Counted from the stretch's first letter, positions 7,754 to 16,336 are shown. The stretch is 32,616 nt of DNA from Alphaproteobacteria bacterium UBA2964 (GCA_905182615.1 CAJJCG010000117.1:1-32616); one strand, 5' to 3'. Numbers and translations: made by a program. Notes: generated from the sequence alone by a model not told the origin.

Positions 7754-9415
7754 TTAATCTTCTTCGAACGGATTACCCGGCACCTCACGGATGGAGGTGT
7801 TCGGCGGCACATCATTGCGCCGCAGTTGGGCACTGCGCCGACCGTTCTCGAGATAGTGACCTTCGGCCGCGCGTTTCGCCATGTCGTCCCACTGGTCGTT
7901 CCAGTCACCGAGCGAATAGCCATGCCATGGGCTTTCAGGCTTCAATGGCGGCAAATCGAGGCTCTCCCACAACACTTTGGCGTCTTCCATATATTCTTTC
8001 TTGGGCAGCGCGATCGGCGGCATATCGGATTTGAGCGTCGCATCGATCAACATCGTCGCGTCCTCGCGACCCATGCGGGTATCGCTCTTGGGGCCGTGCC
8101 CCCTGTCACGATGCGGCAGGATCTGAACATCCAGCGCCGGGTTGGCGCGATAGGCCAGCGCCCAGAATACGGCGTCGCCCTGATCCGGATCGATGTCCTC
8201 ATTCACCGCGATGATATATTTGCCGACCGCCGAATTCAGCACCGAGGCGCCATACAGCGCGCGCCAAATTTCTGTTGTTGGCACGCCACGTTCAAACACG
8301 ATGAACAACACGCGGCGGATATTGGTCAGCGGTTCATGCATCGAAACCCGCTTGATCCCCTTGATGCCGAGATTATCGGTTAGATGGTTGAACCAGACCG
8401 GCTCCCAGGCGACGCGCTTGATGACGCTGGATTCAGATGGCGTAACTTGTGAAATAATGCTGGCAATCACCGCCTTCTTGCGATGGGTGATCGCGGTAAT
8501 TTCCATGATGTTGTTGTAATCTTCGAGCGCGATATGGCCGTGGCTTTCACCAAACGGCGCTTCGGGCTCTAAATATTCCGGATCTATATAGCCCTCGACC
8601 ACAATCTCTGCTTCAGCGGGCACCATCAGATCAACCGTCTTTGCCTTGACCATATTGATCGGGTTACCAACCAGACCGCCAGCCACGCCAATCTCATCGA
8701 CCCCAAGCTGTAGCTTTTGCGGCGCGCAGTAACAAACACTCGGCGGACCACCCAGAATGATCGCCATCGGCATCTTCTCACCACGTTCTTTATACTGAAG
8801 CCAATGCTGATGTCCTTCGGCACCACCGGAACGCACGGACATACGTACTGCCATCCGTGTCGAGCTTTTCAGCCCGGCGCGATAGGTACCCATATTCTGC
8901 ACACCGGTTTCAGGATTGCGGCTGATACAGCCAGTCGCCGTGAAATAAGGAGCGCTATCGAAACCCGGTGTCGAGATCGGGATTGGCAGGGTGTCGAGCC
9001 CCTTGCCCTCGCCTTCCAGATCAGAATCGATAACCACCTCCTGGCACGGCGCGTCAGTAATCTCGCGCGGCGCAATCGGGTTGGCGATGGCATGGCTCCA
9101 GACCTTACCGATATCTTCGACCGGCGCCCCGATGCCGATACTGTAGATCGCGCGGTTCGCGGAAAGTGCGCCAACGGCCACTGGCAGGCCATAGCTCTGG
9201 CCCCGCGAGCAGGTGACGTCATTAAACACGAACGCCTTGCGGTCGGTCTCAGGAATGCCGCCGCGAAACTGCCAGCGCACTAGCGGGTGCATTTCGGTAT
9301 CTTTATTGACCGGCTTATCGATGGTCCGCAGCAAATCTGCTTCATCTAGCGCCTTCAGATGATCCTGAAAATCCGGATACCCCTTGCCGTCAAACGATTT
9401 TGGATCGTTCGCCAT
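7754..9415 (-). CDS. UbiD-family prenyl-FMN decarboxylase, paralogue 2
   Basis: This second UbiD decarboxylase (553 residues) is strongly similar to paralogue 1 over its whole length. Catalytic residues are Arg179 in MGTYRAGL and Glu285 and Glu290 in LEPEAPFGES, with the LIDATLK block later. It shares the long C-terminal tail (KPESPWHGYSLGDW). The start has GGGAGAG upstream. The two differ in the region around residues 185-240, which in known UbiD structures contributes to the substrate side of the pocket, so the substrates probably differ. Alternatively the two form one hetero-oligomer. The gene heads a unit with TetR and cupin and has its own operator. Related family members act on pyrrole-, furan- and hydroxybenzoate-carboxylates; the substrate here is not readable. 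Confidence 0.93.
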   Translation of the reverse strand: MANDPKSFDGKGYPDFQDHLKALDEADLLRTIDKPVNKDTEMHPLVRWQFRGGIPETDRKAFVFNDVTCSRGQSYGLPVAVGALSANRAIYSIGIGAPVEDIGKVWSHAIANPIAPREITDAPCQEVVIDSDLEGEGKGLDTLPIPISTPGFDSAPYFTATGCISRNPETGVQNMGTYRAGLKSSTRMAVRMSVRSGGAEGHQHWLQYKERGEKMPMAIILGGPPSVCYCAPQKLQLGVDEIGVAGGLVGNPINMVKAKTVDLMVPAEAEIVVEGYIDPEYLEPEAPFGESHGHIALEDYNNIMEITAITHRKKAVIASIISQVTPSESSVIKRVAWEPVWFNHLTDNLGIKGIKRVSMHEPLTNIRRVLFIVFERGVPTTEIWRALYGASVLNSAVGKYIIAVNEDIDPDQGDAVFWALAYRANPALDVQILPHRDRGHGPKSDTRMGREDATMLIDATLKSDMPPIALPKKEYMEDAKVLWESLDLPPLKPESPWHGYSLGDWNDQWDDMAKRAAEGHYLENGRRSAQLRRNDVPPNTSIREVPGNPFEED

Positions 9416-9467
9416 AGTTACTCTCCCTGAACGGTTCTTGGGGAGTGCTGGCCACCGCCGAGCATCC

Positions 9468-9483
9468 CATACGTTAGCGTATG
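9468..9483. promoter_or_regulatory. Palindromic operator, probable TetR site 2
   Basis: CATACGTTAGCGTATG has two perfect 6-base arms and fits ATACGNTANCGTAT with the site at 5694-5707. On the minus strand a -35-like TTGACC (9483-9488) lies directly upstream, so the operator falls in the promoter spacer of UbiD-2. Confidence 0.62.
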
Positions 9484-9552
9484 GTCAAAATCTATAGGGC
9501 GGTAGAGTGGTTTGCAATGCGAGGCGATAAAGAAGAATTTGATCGGATCGTA

Positions 9553-11088
9553 CTAATCTCGCACACCGAGACCCGCGACCTCTTTACCCGCAATACGCCC
9601 GGTGACAAAACATTCTGCGATATTTCCGCCTGCGAGATACAAATGGCCAAATGAGCTGCCCATCTCCCCTGCGGCATAGAGCCGTGGGATCGCCTCGCCA
9701 TTGACGTCGATGATACGCTGCTTGGCATCATGCACAGGTCCACCCTGGGTGTTTGAGAGAACTGGCCAGACCTGACCACCATAGAACGGCGGGCGCTGGA
9801 TCTTCATCATCGTGCCAGCCGGACGGCCAAACTCGTTATCATCCTTGGTCACGCACATCTCATTCCAGCGCGCCATGGTCTCTTCGACCTTGTCGCCATC
9901 GAGACCATACATCTCCGCCAGCTCACCGACGGTGTCAGCCTTCTTGATGATACCTTCCTCGATTTCCTTGCTGTTGTCCTTGCTCCAGACATAAGTCATG
10001 TCCTGCTCGTTATAAGCAGGGTTACCCATTGGGAAACGGCGGCGACCAAGCTCATCATAAATCAGCAATGAGGGGATACGCGGGAAGCTCTGGGTGACCG
10101 GATCGAAATGCTCCATATCGCGCCAGCCGGTATCCTGCACATAAGGCGGGAACTCGTTCATGTAGCGCTCGCCGGATTGATCAACAATGATCCATGGCGC
10201 CTGCACGACAGCACGCTGTTCCTGACCTGGGATCCAGTCCGGGAAGCGTTTCACGCGAATACCATACGGATATTCTTCCTTGTCAGGATGCAGGAAGCCG
10301 TATGAGCCGTGGAAATGCCACATGTGCCACAGATCAGCGCCCAGTGACTGCGCCATACGGATACCATCGCCGGTATTGCCGCCATTGGCCGCCGTCGTCA
10401 CCGGCGTGATTTGCCAGTACTGCTTTTGCATTTCCGGATTGGCTTCAAACCCGCCACTGGCGAGGATCACGCCTTGCTTTGTGCGGATACGGCGATCACC
10501 ATTTGGCGTCTCGACAACAATGCCAATGACCTCACGGTCAGCATTGGAAATCAGCTTCTTGGCGGGCGTGCTGCACCGTACTTCAATGCCACGCTCTTCG
10601 ACGTTCTTCTGCAGGACGTAGAACACCAGCGGACCACCGGGGCGGCCCTTTACTTGCGGATAAACCGTCGCCGCATCGATATTGGGAACGGCTGTAATCT
10701 GGGTATAATAAAACGCGTCTTCACCGGGAAACGGGTAATTACCACCACGCTCGCGGATCATAAATTCCGCACCGGTCAATTCGGTCAGCTTGCGGGCATA
10801 GGCTTCGTTATCCTGCATTCCGTCGGCCAGCGCGCGCAGCACCGGATCAGGCGTCCGTCCTGCGTTGGTGTGCTTTAGATAGGTAAAGGCACCGTCGGGA
10901 TTTTTAGTCGAACAGATCGCGCCATGTGAGCAGATCGAAATGCCGCCCGGGTCAGGCATTTTCTCAACCACCAGCACCTTAGCGCCTGCATCATGTGCCT
11001 CAATTGCGGACACCCCACCGGCAAAACCAAACCCGACAACAACGACATCATACTCTTCGTCGAACTGCTCATTATCAGCGGTACTCAT
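9553..11088 (-). CDS. FAD-binding dehydrogenase, fumarate reductase/ketosteroid dehydrogenase type
   Basis: This flavoprotein of 511 residues has an N-terminal Rossmann site GFGFAGG (19-25) with the partner acid in VVEKMPDPGG, and a C-terminal FAD segment LYAAGEMGS...GGNIAECFVTGRIAG typical of the succinate dehydrogenase/fumarate reductase flavoprotein superfamily. Members reduce or form C=C bonds next to a carbonyl (fumarate, urocanate, 3-ketosteroids). There is no signal peptide, so it is probably cytoplasmic, and no partner haem or iron-sulfur subunit is adjacent. A GGGAG ribosome-binding site precedes the ATG. It lies between the TctA transporter and the UbiD-2 gene, suggesting an enoate or ring-desaturation step in the same route. 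The exact reaction is unknown. Confidence 0.88.
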   Translation of the reverse strand: MSTADNEQFDEEYDVVVVGFGFAGGVSAIEAHDAGAKVLVVEKMPDPGGISICSHGAICSTKNPDGAFTYLKHTNAGRTPDPVLRALADGMQDNEAYARKLTELTGAEFMIRERGGNYPFPGEDAFYYTQITAVPNIDAATVYPQVKGRPGGPLVFYVLQKNVEERGIEVRCSTPAKKLISNADREVIGIVVETPNGDRRIRTKQGVILASGGFEANPEMQKQYWQITPVTTAANGGNTGDGIRMAQSLGADLWHMWHFHGSYGFLHPDKEEYPYGIRVKRFPDWIPGQEQRAVVQAPWIIVDQSGERYMNEFPPYVQDTGWRDMEHFDPVTQSFPRIPSLLIYDELGRRRFPMGNPAYNEQDMTYVWSKDNSKEIEEGIIKKADTVGELAEMYGLDGDKVEETMARWNEMCVTKDDNEFGRPAGTMMKIQRPPFYGGQVWPVLSNTQGGPVHDAKQRIIDVNGEAIPRLYAAGEMGSSFGHLYLAGGNIAECFVTGRIAGKEVAGLGVRD

Positions 11089-11200
11089 CGATCAAATACT
11101 CCCGTACAAATCCTGTTTGGCGCATCATAAGGCATGATTTCTCTGCCGCAACCGGCGCCGCCCAGTATTTCCGAAGCACTCCTTTATGAGCGATTTTTAG

Positions 11201-11238
11201 CGCAAAAAAAACGCCGGTCTCGTTAAAGACCAGCGTTT
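11201..11238 (-). terminator. Rho-independent terminator after tctA
   Basis: Arms at 11209-11220 and 11227-11238 pair over 11 of 12 positions around a 6-base loop. On the minus strand the stem is followed by eight T residues. It ends the tctA transcript before the FAD dehydrogenase gene, which therefore needs its own promoter within 11089-11200. Confidence 0.85.
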
Positions 11239-11259
11239 CTTTGTTTCTATGAACTAATC

Positions 11260-13386
11260 CTAAAAGAGGTTCGCCCAGTTGATCGTCCGCAGGACAGGGA
11301 ACATGTCCCCGACCACTGACTGTGGCCATGGAATGATCAGAATATGATGGAACAATCCATAACAGAAAGCCCACAATGAGCAGGAGATCAGCAGCGTCGT
11401 GGCCCAAGTCGCCTTGCCCCAGACCCTCATATAACCGACGAGGAACAAGAACATCGCGACCATGAGGCCGACAGTAGCGGCCGCCACAAAGAAGAACCCA
11501 CACCACCCGAAATAGGCAAATGCCCGGCGGGTGATGATACTCTTATCGAGATCACCGAAATCCACCACGATATCGAAATGGACGTCAGATTCTGCTTCTT
11601 CCCTGACGATATCGTTGCCATTGGTATCCTTGGTGGTCACCATCTTTGCACCGGCCTGATAGAACAGCTTGGCAAAGAGGAAGAACGCCAGAATGATCAA
11701 AGCTAGATAACCCATCACCTGCGGAATAAGGCGTGCGCCAAACTCCCAGGTCGAAGCAATCGACAGCTCGACGATGAACATCAAAGCGATGCCTGCACCG
11801 AACAGGAAGTCGAGATCTAAACCACGCTTGTTATACGAGAAAGTTGCTACCTGCGACGTCGTGATGCCGTTAGCTATATCTTTCCGCTTTTTACGAGCTT
11901 GGCTGAGATACGGGCTGGCAATGCCGTACAGGGTGATGATGAACATGATCACAACAATCGGGAACTCAGTGATATCATATGTCCACTGCGCCCCATAACG
12001 CTCGACCGAGATGAACATATAGCGTTCAACCAGACCACCGAGCACGAAACCCAGAACCAAAGGAGGACGCGGCCAACGCAGACGCTTCATGATGAATCCA
12101 AGCAGACCAAAACCGAGCAATGCCCAGATATCGCCCCACTGGCGCGAGCCCTGGAAAGCACCGACGAACACGACCGCCAAAACGATCGGGACCAAAATGC
12201 CGGGTCGGATCAACGCCAGCTTTGCGAGCTGGTTGGCGAAGGTGAAACAGATACCAGCACCAAGTATGTTGGCGACAGCAACCGACCACACCATCGTGTA
12301 GGTAACATCGAGGTTCTTGGTTACCATGTCAGGTCCGGGGACCAGACCATGGATCAAGAAGGCACCGAGGATAAGCGCCATTGAAGCGGAACCTGGAACA
12401 CCGAAAGCAATGGTTGGCACCAAGGCGCCGCCCTCTTTCGCATTGTTCGAGCTTTCCGACGCAATAACGCCACGAACATCACCCTTACCAAAGGAGATGT
12501 CTGCACCCTTCTCGGTACGGGCCGCATGACCGTAAGCTATCCAATCGACAACCGAGGCGCCGATGCCGGGAACTGCCCCGAGACCTGCACCGATGGTCGC
12601 ACAACGACAAACCAGCCACATGTTATTGAACACATCGCGGACACCGACGAGTTGGCTATCGGTAATATCAGTGCTGTCATTCTCATTCTTGATCGATTTT
12701 TGCTGGATAGCGAGATCGGCAAGTTCAGGAATAGCAAACAGTCCGAGAGCAAGTGGGACAACCGGCAGACCATCCCAAAGATAAAGGGAGTCAAAGGTCC
12801 AACGAAGTGTACCTGTTTGCGGATCATCACCAGCTGTCGAGATCAGAATACCGATACAAGCACCGGCGAGACCTTTCAGCAGTGAACCACCACTAAGCAC
12901 GGAGGCTAGTGAAAGACCGAAGATACAGAAGGATAATAACTCTGGAGAGCCAATATGCAGCATGACCGGTCGCAGGATCGGGATACTGACACCGAGGAGC
13001 AATGCGCCCCACAGGCCACCGATCACTGAGGCGGTAAAGGCTGCACCGTATGCTCGACCGGCTTCGCCCTTACGAGACATTGGATAACCATCCAAGATCG
13101 TCGCGGCGGAACCAACCGTACCCGGCACACCAAACATGACCGCCGGAATTGTATCCGAGGTCACCGTAACCGCCTGTAGGCCCATAAGGAAGGCGAGCGC
13201 GGTATAGGCGTTCATATCAAATGTAAATGGTAACAGCAGGGAGAGCCCGACCAAACCGCCCAGACCGGGGATAACACCCACGATCAGACCGATGATTACG
13301 CCGAGGAATAGGAAACCTAACCTTTCGAACGTAAACAATATGTCCAGAGCCTGTCCGGCTTCATGTAATAGGGAAATATCATCCAT
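11260..13386 (-). CDS. Tripartite tricarboxylate transporter, TctA fused to a TctB-like domain
   Basis: The inner-membrane permease imports carboxylates using a periplasmic TctC-type binding protein. Residues 1 to about 500 are a complete TctA with the signature GVIPGLGG (37-44), its repeat-half counterpart GAVPGIGASVVDW, and GVPGSASMALILGAFLIHGLVPGP. TctA alone is about 500 residues; this protein has 708. The extra 200 residues hold about four hydrophobic helices separated by a charged cytoplasmic loop (YQAGAKMVTTKDTNGNDI), the layout of the small subunit TctB. No separate tctB is seen, which supports a fusion. The likely partner TctC is 17 kb away at 30932-32215. Substrate is unknown, but an aromatic or heterocyclic carboxylate would fit the context. 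Confidence 0.92.
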   Translation of the reverse strand: MDDISLLHEAGQALDILFTFERLGFLFLGVIIGLIVGVIPGLGGLVGLSLLLPFTFDMNAYTALAFLMGLQAVTVTSDTIPAVMFGVPGTVGSAATILDGYPMSRKGEAGRAYGAAFTASVIGGLWGALLLGVSIPILRPVMLHIGSPELLSFCIFGLSLASVLSGGSLLKGLAGACIGILISTAGDDPQTGTLRWTFDSLYLWDGLPVVPLALGLFAIPELADLAIQQKSIKNENDSTDITDSQLVGVRDVFNNMWLVCRCATIGAGLGAVPGIGASVVDWIAYGHAARTEKGADISFGKGDVRGVIASESSNNAKEGGALVPTIAFGVPGSASMALILGAFLIHGLVPGPDMVTKNLDVTYTMVWSVAVANILGAGICFTFANQLAKLALIRPGILVPIVLAVVFVGAFQGSRQWGDIWALLGFGLLGFIMKRLRWPRPPLVLGFVLGGLVERYMFISVERYGAQWTYDITEFPIVVIMFIITLYGIASPYLSQARKKRKDIANGITTSQVATFSYNKRGLDLDFLFGAGIALMFIVELSIASTWEFGARLIPQVMGYLALIILAFFLFAKLFYQAGAKMVTTKDTNGNDIVREEAESDVHFDIVVDFGDLDKSIITRRAFAYFGWCGFFFVAAATVGLMVAMFLFLVGYMRVWGKATWATTLLISCSLWAFCYGLFHHILIIPWPQSVVGDMFPVLRTINWANLF

Positions 13387-13868
13387 TATTCTTGCCTATA
13401 AAAATCCGCACCAAATCTTTAACAGTAACGTCGCAAACCAATTTTAGACGCTCGATATTCCAACTCTTCGACAGAATCGTCACCCGACGCACAAAACGGC
13501 CTCACGAACCGAGCAGCCCAACGACTGTTCCATTCGCAACAGAAATCGAGGGATTATTATAGTCTCCCCGCTCCCGTTTCTTTTCACCTGCGTGCCCTAA
13601 CTAATCACACGCCCTGTTGCTGAGCTTCATTAAGCGGCCCAGTTGAAAGGGATTGGATATCAAAGATTGCTGCCGGTCAAGACCGAACGGGGCGCTAATT
13701 TGTAAAATAAATTGATTGATCTCGTGCAAAGAACAAGGCAGTGCTTTCGAAGGCGCCAAGCGAATAACAAGGACCGGGTTTGGCACCACCCGGTGACAGC
13801 AATGCCTGTCCTAAGCTAGGATATGATCAAACAAATTTAACAAAACTGGCTAAAAACAGGAGGCACAC
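13387..13868. other. 482-base intergenic region between divergent tctA and SDR genes
   Basis: This region must hold the promoters of the minus-strand tctA and of the plus-strand operon. I see no convincing gene in it. The only marked structure is a pair of abutting hairpins at 13773-13810 before the SDR gene. No copy of either operator motif found elsewhere in the window was recognised here. Confidence 0.6.
13773..13810 (+). promoter_or_regulatory. Two abutting inverted repeats in the leader of the central operon
   Basis: ACCGGGT (13773-13779) pairs perfectly with ACCCGGT (13788-13794). Directly adjoining, GACAG (13795-13799) pairs with CTGTC (13806-13810). No T-run follows, so it is not a standard terminator. 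It could be an operator or a structured leader; it does not match any riboswitch I know. Confidence 0.35.
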
Positions 13869-14612
13869 ATGGCAGATCAGGTTGTTTTAGTGACAGGAAC
13901 TGGCGGCGGTATTGGCGCAGCCTGCGCCCGGGGCTTGCTAGAAGACGGCAACAAAGTAACTGCTCTTGACGTCAAACCGATCCATGAAAGCGTTCTTAAC
14001 GCAGCGCCCGAAGACAATTATATTGCGCTGAACGTTGATGTGTCGTCGCTCGATGCCTGCCGCAACGCGGTTAAACAAACAATCGACAAATTTGGACGGC
14101 TTGATGCGGTGTGTCACTTCGCCGCCATCCATTCGACGCTGAACTGGGAAGATGTTTCCAGTGAAGAGTTCAACCGCGTCCTGCAAGTTAATGTGGTTGG
14201 CTCGTTTCACATCGCGAAATCCGCAGGCGAATGGATGAAGGAAAATGGTGGCGGCGCGATCGTGATGACCTCCTCCGGCTCAGTACAGGCCAGTGGCGTC
14301 GGTGGCGGTAGTGGCCGAGGCGGCCCGGCTTACGTCACATCAAAGGCAGCGATTTATGGGCTCAATCGATCCCTCGCCCGCTCGCTTGGTCCTTATGGTA
14401 TTCGCGTAAACACAGTCAGTCCCGGCGCAACGGACACGCCGATGATCGCCGAGTATACAAATACCTCACGCGATAGTGCGGCCAACCGGTCAATGCTTGG
14501 CCGGATTGGAGAGCCGGAAGACATTGCCGACGTCGCGCGGTTTCTGATTTCTGACAAGGCCCGCTATGTCACTGGCGAGGTCATAAGTTGCAGCGGTGGC
14601 GGCAGCGTTTAA
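13869..14612 (+). CDS. Short-chain dehydrogenase/reductase, first gene of central operon
   Basis: This 247-residue SDR has the cofactor loop TGTGGGIG (10-16 region), catalytic Ser135 or Ser136, and YVTSK with Tyr155 and Lys159. The common NNAG motif is replaced by HFAA (83-86), an uncommon but known variation. A glycine- and serine-rich insert (143-152, GVGGGSGRGG) precedes the catalytic Tyr. Asp34 at the end of the second strand suggests NAD use. A strong AGGAGG site precedes the ATG. The gene heads the plus-strand run with isochorismatase hydrolases and enamidase; oxidation or reduction of an aldehyde product such as 2-formylglutarate is a possible role, but E. barkeri uses an unrelated reductase for that step. 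Confidence 0.92.
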   Translation: MADQVVLVTGTGGGIGAACARGLLEDGNKVTALDVKPIHESVLNAAPEDNYIALNVDVSSLDACRNAVKQTIDKFGRLDAVCHFAAIHSTLNWEDVSSEEFNRVLQVNVVGSFHIAKSAGEWMKENGGGAIVMTSSGSVQASGVGGGSGRGGPAYVTSKAAIYGLNRSLARSLGPYGIRVNTVSPGATDTPMIAEYTNTSRDSAANRSMLGRIGEPEDIADVARFLISDKARYVTGEVISCSGGGSV

Positions 14613-14692
14613 AAAGACTCAAACTCGTCGCCAAACCACGCTATAGTCTAATTTGAATTTCAGGGAAGCTGTCCGACAGCGAGGAGATAAAG

Positions 14693-15394
14693 ATGCATAA
14701 CGCGTTTATCAAACCAGAACATATTAAGACAATGATCCGGCGCGGCGGCAAGGAACACTCCGTCGAGTCTTTAAATGGTCCTGCAACGGCGCTGGTCGTT
14801 GTCGACATGCAAATCTATTTCATGGGTGAAGGACAGCCATCGGAATGCCCGATTGCCCGCGACATTGTCCCGAACGTCAATCGCTTGGCGGAAGCGACAC
14901 GTCGTGCCGGCGGCAAGGTCATCTGGATCCAAACTCACTCGGGGCCAGACTCAAAGGATTTCTGGTCGGCTTATTATGATCGCATGACACCAGAAAATGG
15001 CGCGAAACGCGTCACCGGGATGGAACCTGGCGGCAGCGGCTTTGACATTTGGCCTGATCTGGATGTCCGTGATGAAGACGAGATCGTCCCCAAGACACGC
15101 TATTCCGCATTCCTGCCCGCACCGTCCAAACTCGAAGCGGTTTTAAAAGAGAACAACATCGACACCATGCTGGTTACCGGCGTCTCGACATGTACCTGCT
15201 GTGAGTCCACAGCGCGTGACGGTATGATGCTGAATTATCGAACGATGATGATTTCCGATGGCTGCGCCGCCCCGGATGATGATCTGCACAACAATTCGAT
15301 CAACCAGTTCTATTTGCAGTTCGGCGATGTGCAATCTACTGACGAAGTTATTGCGCTGCTCGACCGTAATATCGCGGCAGCTGCTGCCGAGTAA
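14693..15394 (+). CDS. Isochorismatase-family cysteine hydrolase 1
   Basis: This 233-residue amidohydrolase belongs to the family that includes nicotinamidase, maleamate amidohydrolase and ureidoacrylate hydrolase. The triad is visible: Asp38 in VVVDMQ, Lys134 in PKTRYSAF and nucleophile Cys169. The nucleophile segment reads GVSTCTCCEST, with three cysteines (167, 169, 170) where most relatives have GVATNVCVEST; the extra thiols beside the active site are unusual. AGGAGA lies upstream of the ATG. It is adjacent to a paralogue and to the enamidase, so it should cleave an amide or carbamoyl group in the same route, for example an amide produced by nitrile hydratase. That link is inference. Confidence 0.92.
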   Translation: MHNAFIKPEHIKTMIRRGGKEHSVESLNGPATALVVVDMQIYFMGEGQPSECPIARDIVPNVNRLAEATRRAGGKVIWIQTHSGPDSKDFWSAYYDRMTPENGAKRVTGMEPGGSGFDIWPDLDVRDEDEIVPKTRYSAFLPAPSKLEAVLKENNIDTMLVTGVSTCTCCESTARDGMMLNYRTMMISDGCAAPDDDLHNNSINQFYLQFGDVQSTDEVIALLDRNIAAAAAE

Positions 15395-15452
15395 CCGCGT
15401 ATAATTCCTGAAATGATGCTTGCGATTTTGTAAGCTGTGAATTCGATTGCGT

Positions 15453-15472
15453 GCCTGACTTAAATGTCAGGC
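15453..15472 (+). other. Hairpin between the two isochorismatase genes
   Basis: GCCTGAC and GTCAGGC form a perfect 7-base-pair stem with a 6-base loop in the 123-base gap. No T-run follows, so it may be a processing site or weak attenuator rather than a terminator. Confidence 0.4.
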
Positions 15473-15517
15473 CGCAAGATTGGTCGTTATGAAACAGCCA
15501 TTATATAGAGGTTCAAA

Positions 15518-16237
15518 ATGTCTAATACCGTCTCCTGTCTGCTGCCGGAAAATATCGCGAAAGTTACCAAGCGCGATGGAGGGCCGCACAGCCTGACAGA
15601 GTTCGACCCCAAATCGACCGCTCTGATCGTGATCGATATGCAGAATTTCTATATCGCAAAAGATCAGCTGTCTTATTGCGAATATGCCGAACCCATCGTG
15701 CCCAACGTCAACAAGCTGGCGATGGCTATGCGGCAGTTCGGCGGCAAGGTCATCTGGGTTCGCAACATCACTAACCCGGAAGCCTTCAAAGGTTGGAGCG
15801 CGCATTACGAGCGCATGACACCGGAACGCATTGCCACCCGCAAAAAGGAACTCGCCAAAGATGGTGCCGGTTTCAAACTGTGGGAGGGGCTCGATGTCCG
15901 TAAGGACGACCCCAAGGTCAACAAGATTCGCTATTCGGCTTTTATCCCCGGCGCGTCAAATATCGAGAAAGTCTTCGGCGAACACGGCATCGATACGCTG
16001 ATCTTCTGTGGCGTTGCGACTAATGTCTGTGTCGAATCCAGCGCTCGCGATGCCATGATGATGAACTATCACACACTCACCGTCGAAGATGCCTGTGCCG
16101 CCGGCACCATCGCCGGGCACGAAGCAACGATCAACGCACTCTATCTTAACTTTGGCGATGTCCAGACGACCGACCAGGTCCTCGAAGCACTCAGCGCCAA
16201 TGCTAGCAAGAATACAAAGGCCGCCGCGGCTGAGTAA
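15518..16237 (+). CDS. Isochorismatase-family cysteine hydrolase 2
   Basis: This 239-residue paralogue of the preceding hydrolase has Asp40 in IVIDMQNF, Lys136 in NKIRYSAF and nucleophile Cys171 in the canonical GVATNVCVESSARDA. Both proteins share the long N-terminal lead and the middle segment WSAxYxRMTPE (93-103), marking them as one subfamily. The standard active site here contrasts with the cysteine-rich one of copy 1. A weak promoter-like TTGGTC with a downstream ATATAG lies in the gap before it, so it may be partly independently expressed. It probably hydrolyses an amide of the pathway; maleamate- or nicotinamide-type substrates are candidates from the family, not from direct evidence. 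Confidence 0.93.
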   Translation: MSNTVSCLLPENIAKVTKRDGGPHSLTEFDPKSTALIVIDMQNFYIAKDQLSYCEYAEPIVPNVNKLAMAMRQFGGKVIWVRNITNPEAFKGWSAHYERMTPERIATRKKELAKDGAGFKLWEGLDVRKDDPKVNKIRYSAFIPGASNIEKVFGEHGIDTLIFCGVATNVCVESSARDAMMMNYHTLTVEDACAAGTIAGHEATINALYLNFGDVQTTDQVLEALSANASKNTKAAAAE

Positions 16238-16272
16238 ATCATTCAGCCAGTATAATTTAGCCCGGCCCCGCC

Positions 16273-16301
16273 TTTACGAAATGGCTGTGCGCCAGTATAG
16301 G
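16273..16301 (+). promoter_or_regulatory. Predicted promoter of the enamidase gene
   Basis: TTTACG (16273-16278), a 17-base spacer and TATAGG (16296-16301) form a moderate sigma-70-like promoter within the 99-base gap before the enamidase. A MarR-type half site overlaps the -10 region, the same layout as at hnr and marR. Confidence 0.45.
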
Positions 16302-16313
16302 TAAACATACAAA
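16298..16313. promoter_or_regulatory. Possible MarR operator D (half site conserved)
   Basis: The right half, ACATACAAA, matches the operators at 25663-25678 and 25833-25848; the left half is degenerate. Over the 16-base window 11 positions match the hnr operator. It overlaps the -10 of the predicted enamidase promoter. Confidence 0.4.
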
Positions 16314-16336
16314 TATCGTGGTCTGAGGAGCGTATA

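Noticed and set aside
11101-11120. Possible MarR operator before the FAD dehydrogenase gene (GTACAAAT)
   Set aside because: Only a short part resembles the motif, with no matching second half or suitable promoter spacing.
13601-13789. 62-residue minus-strand open frame in the tctA-SDR gap
   Set aside because: It has no ribosome-binding site, no recognisable domain and an unlikely composition; it overlaps a hairpin in the leader of the next operon.
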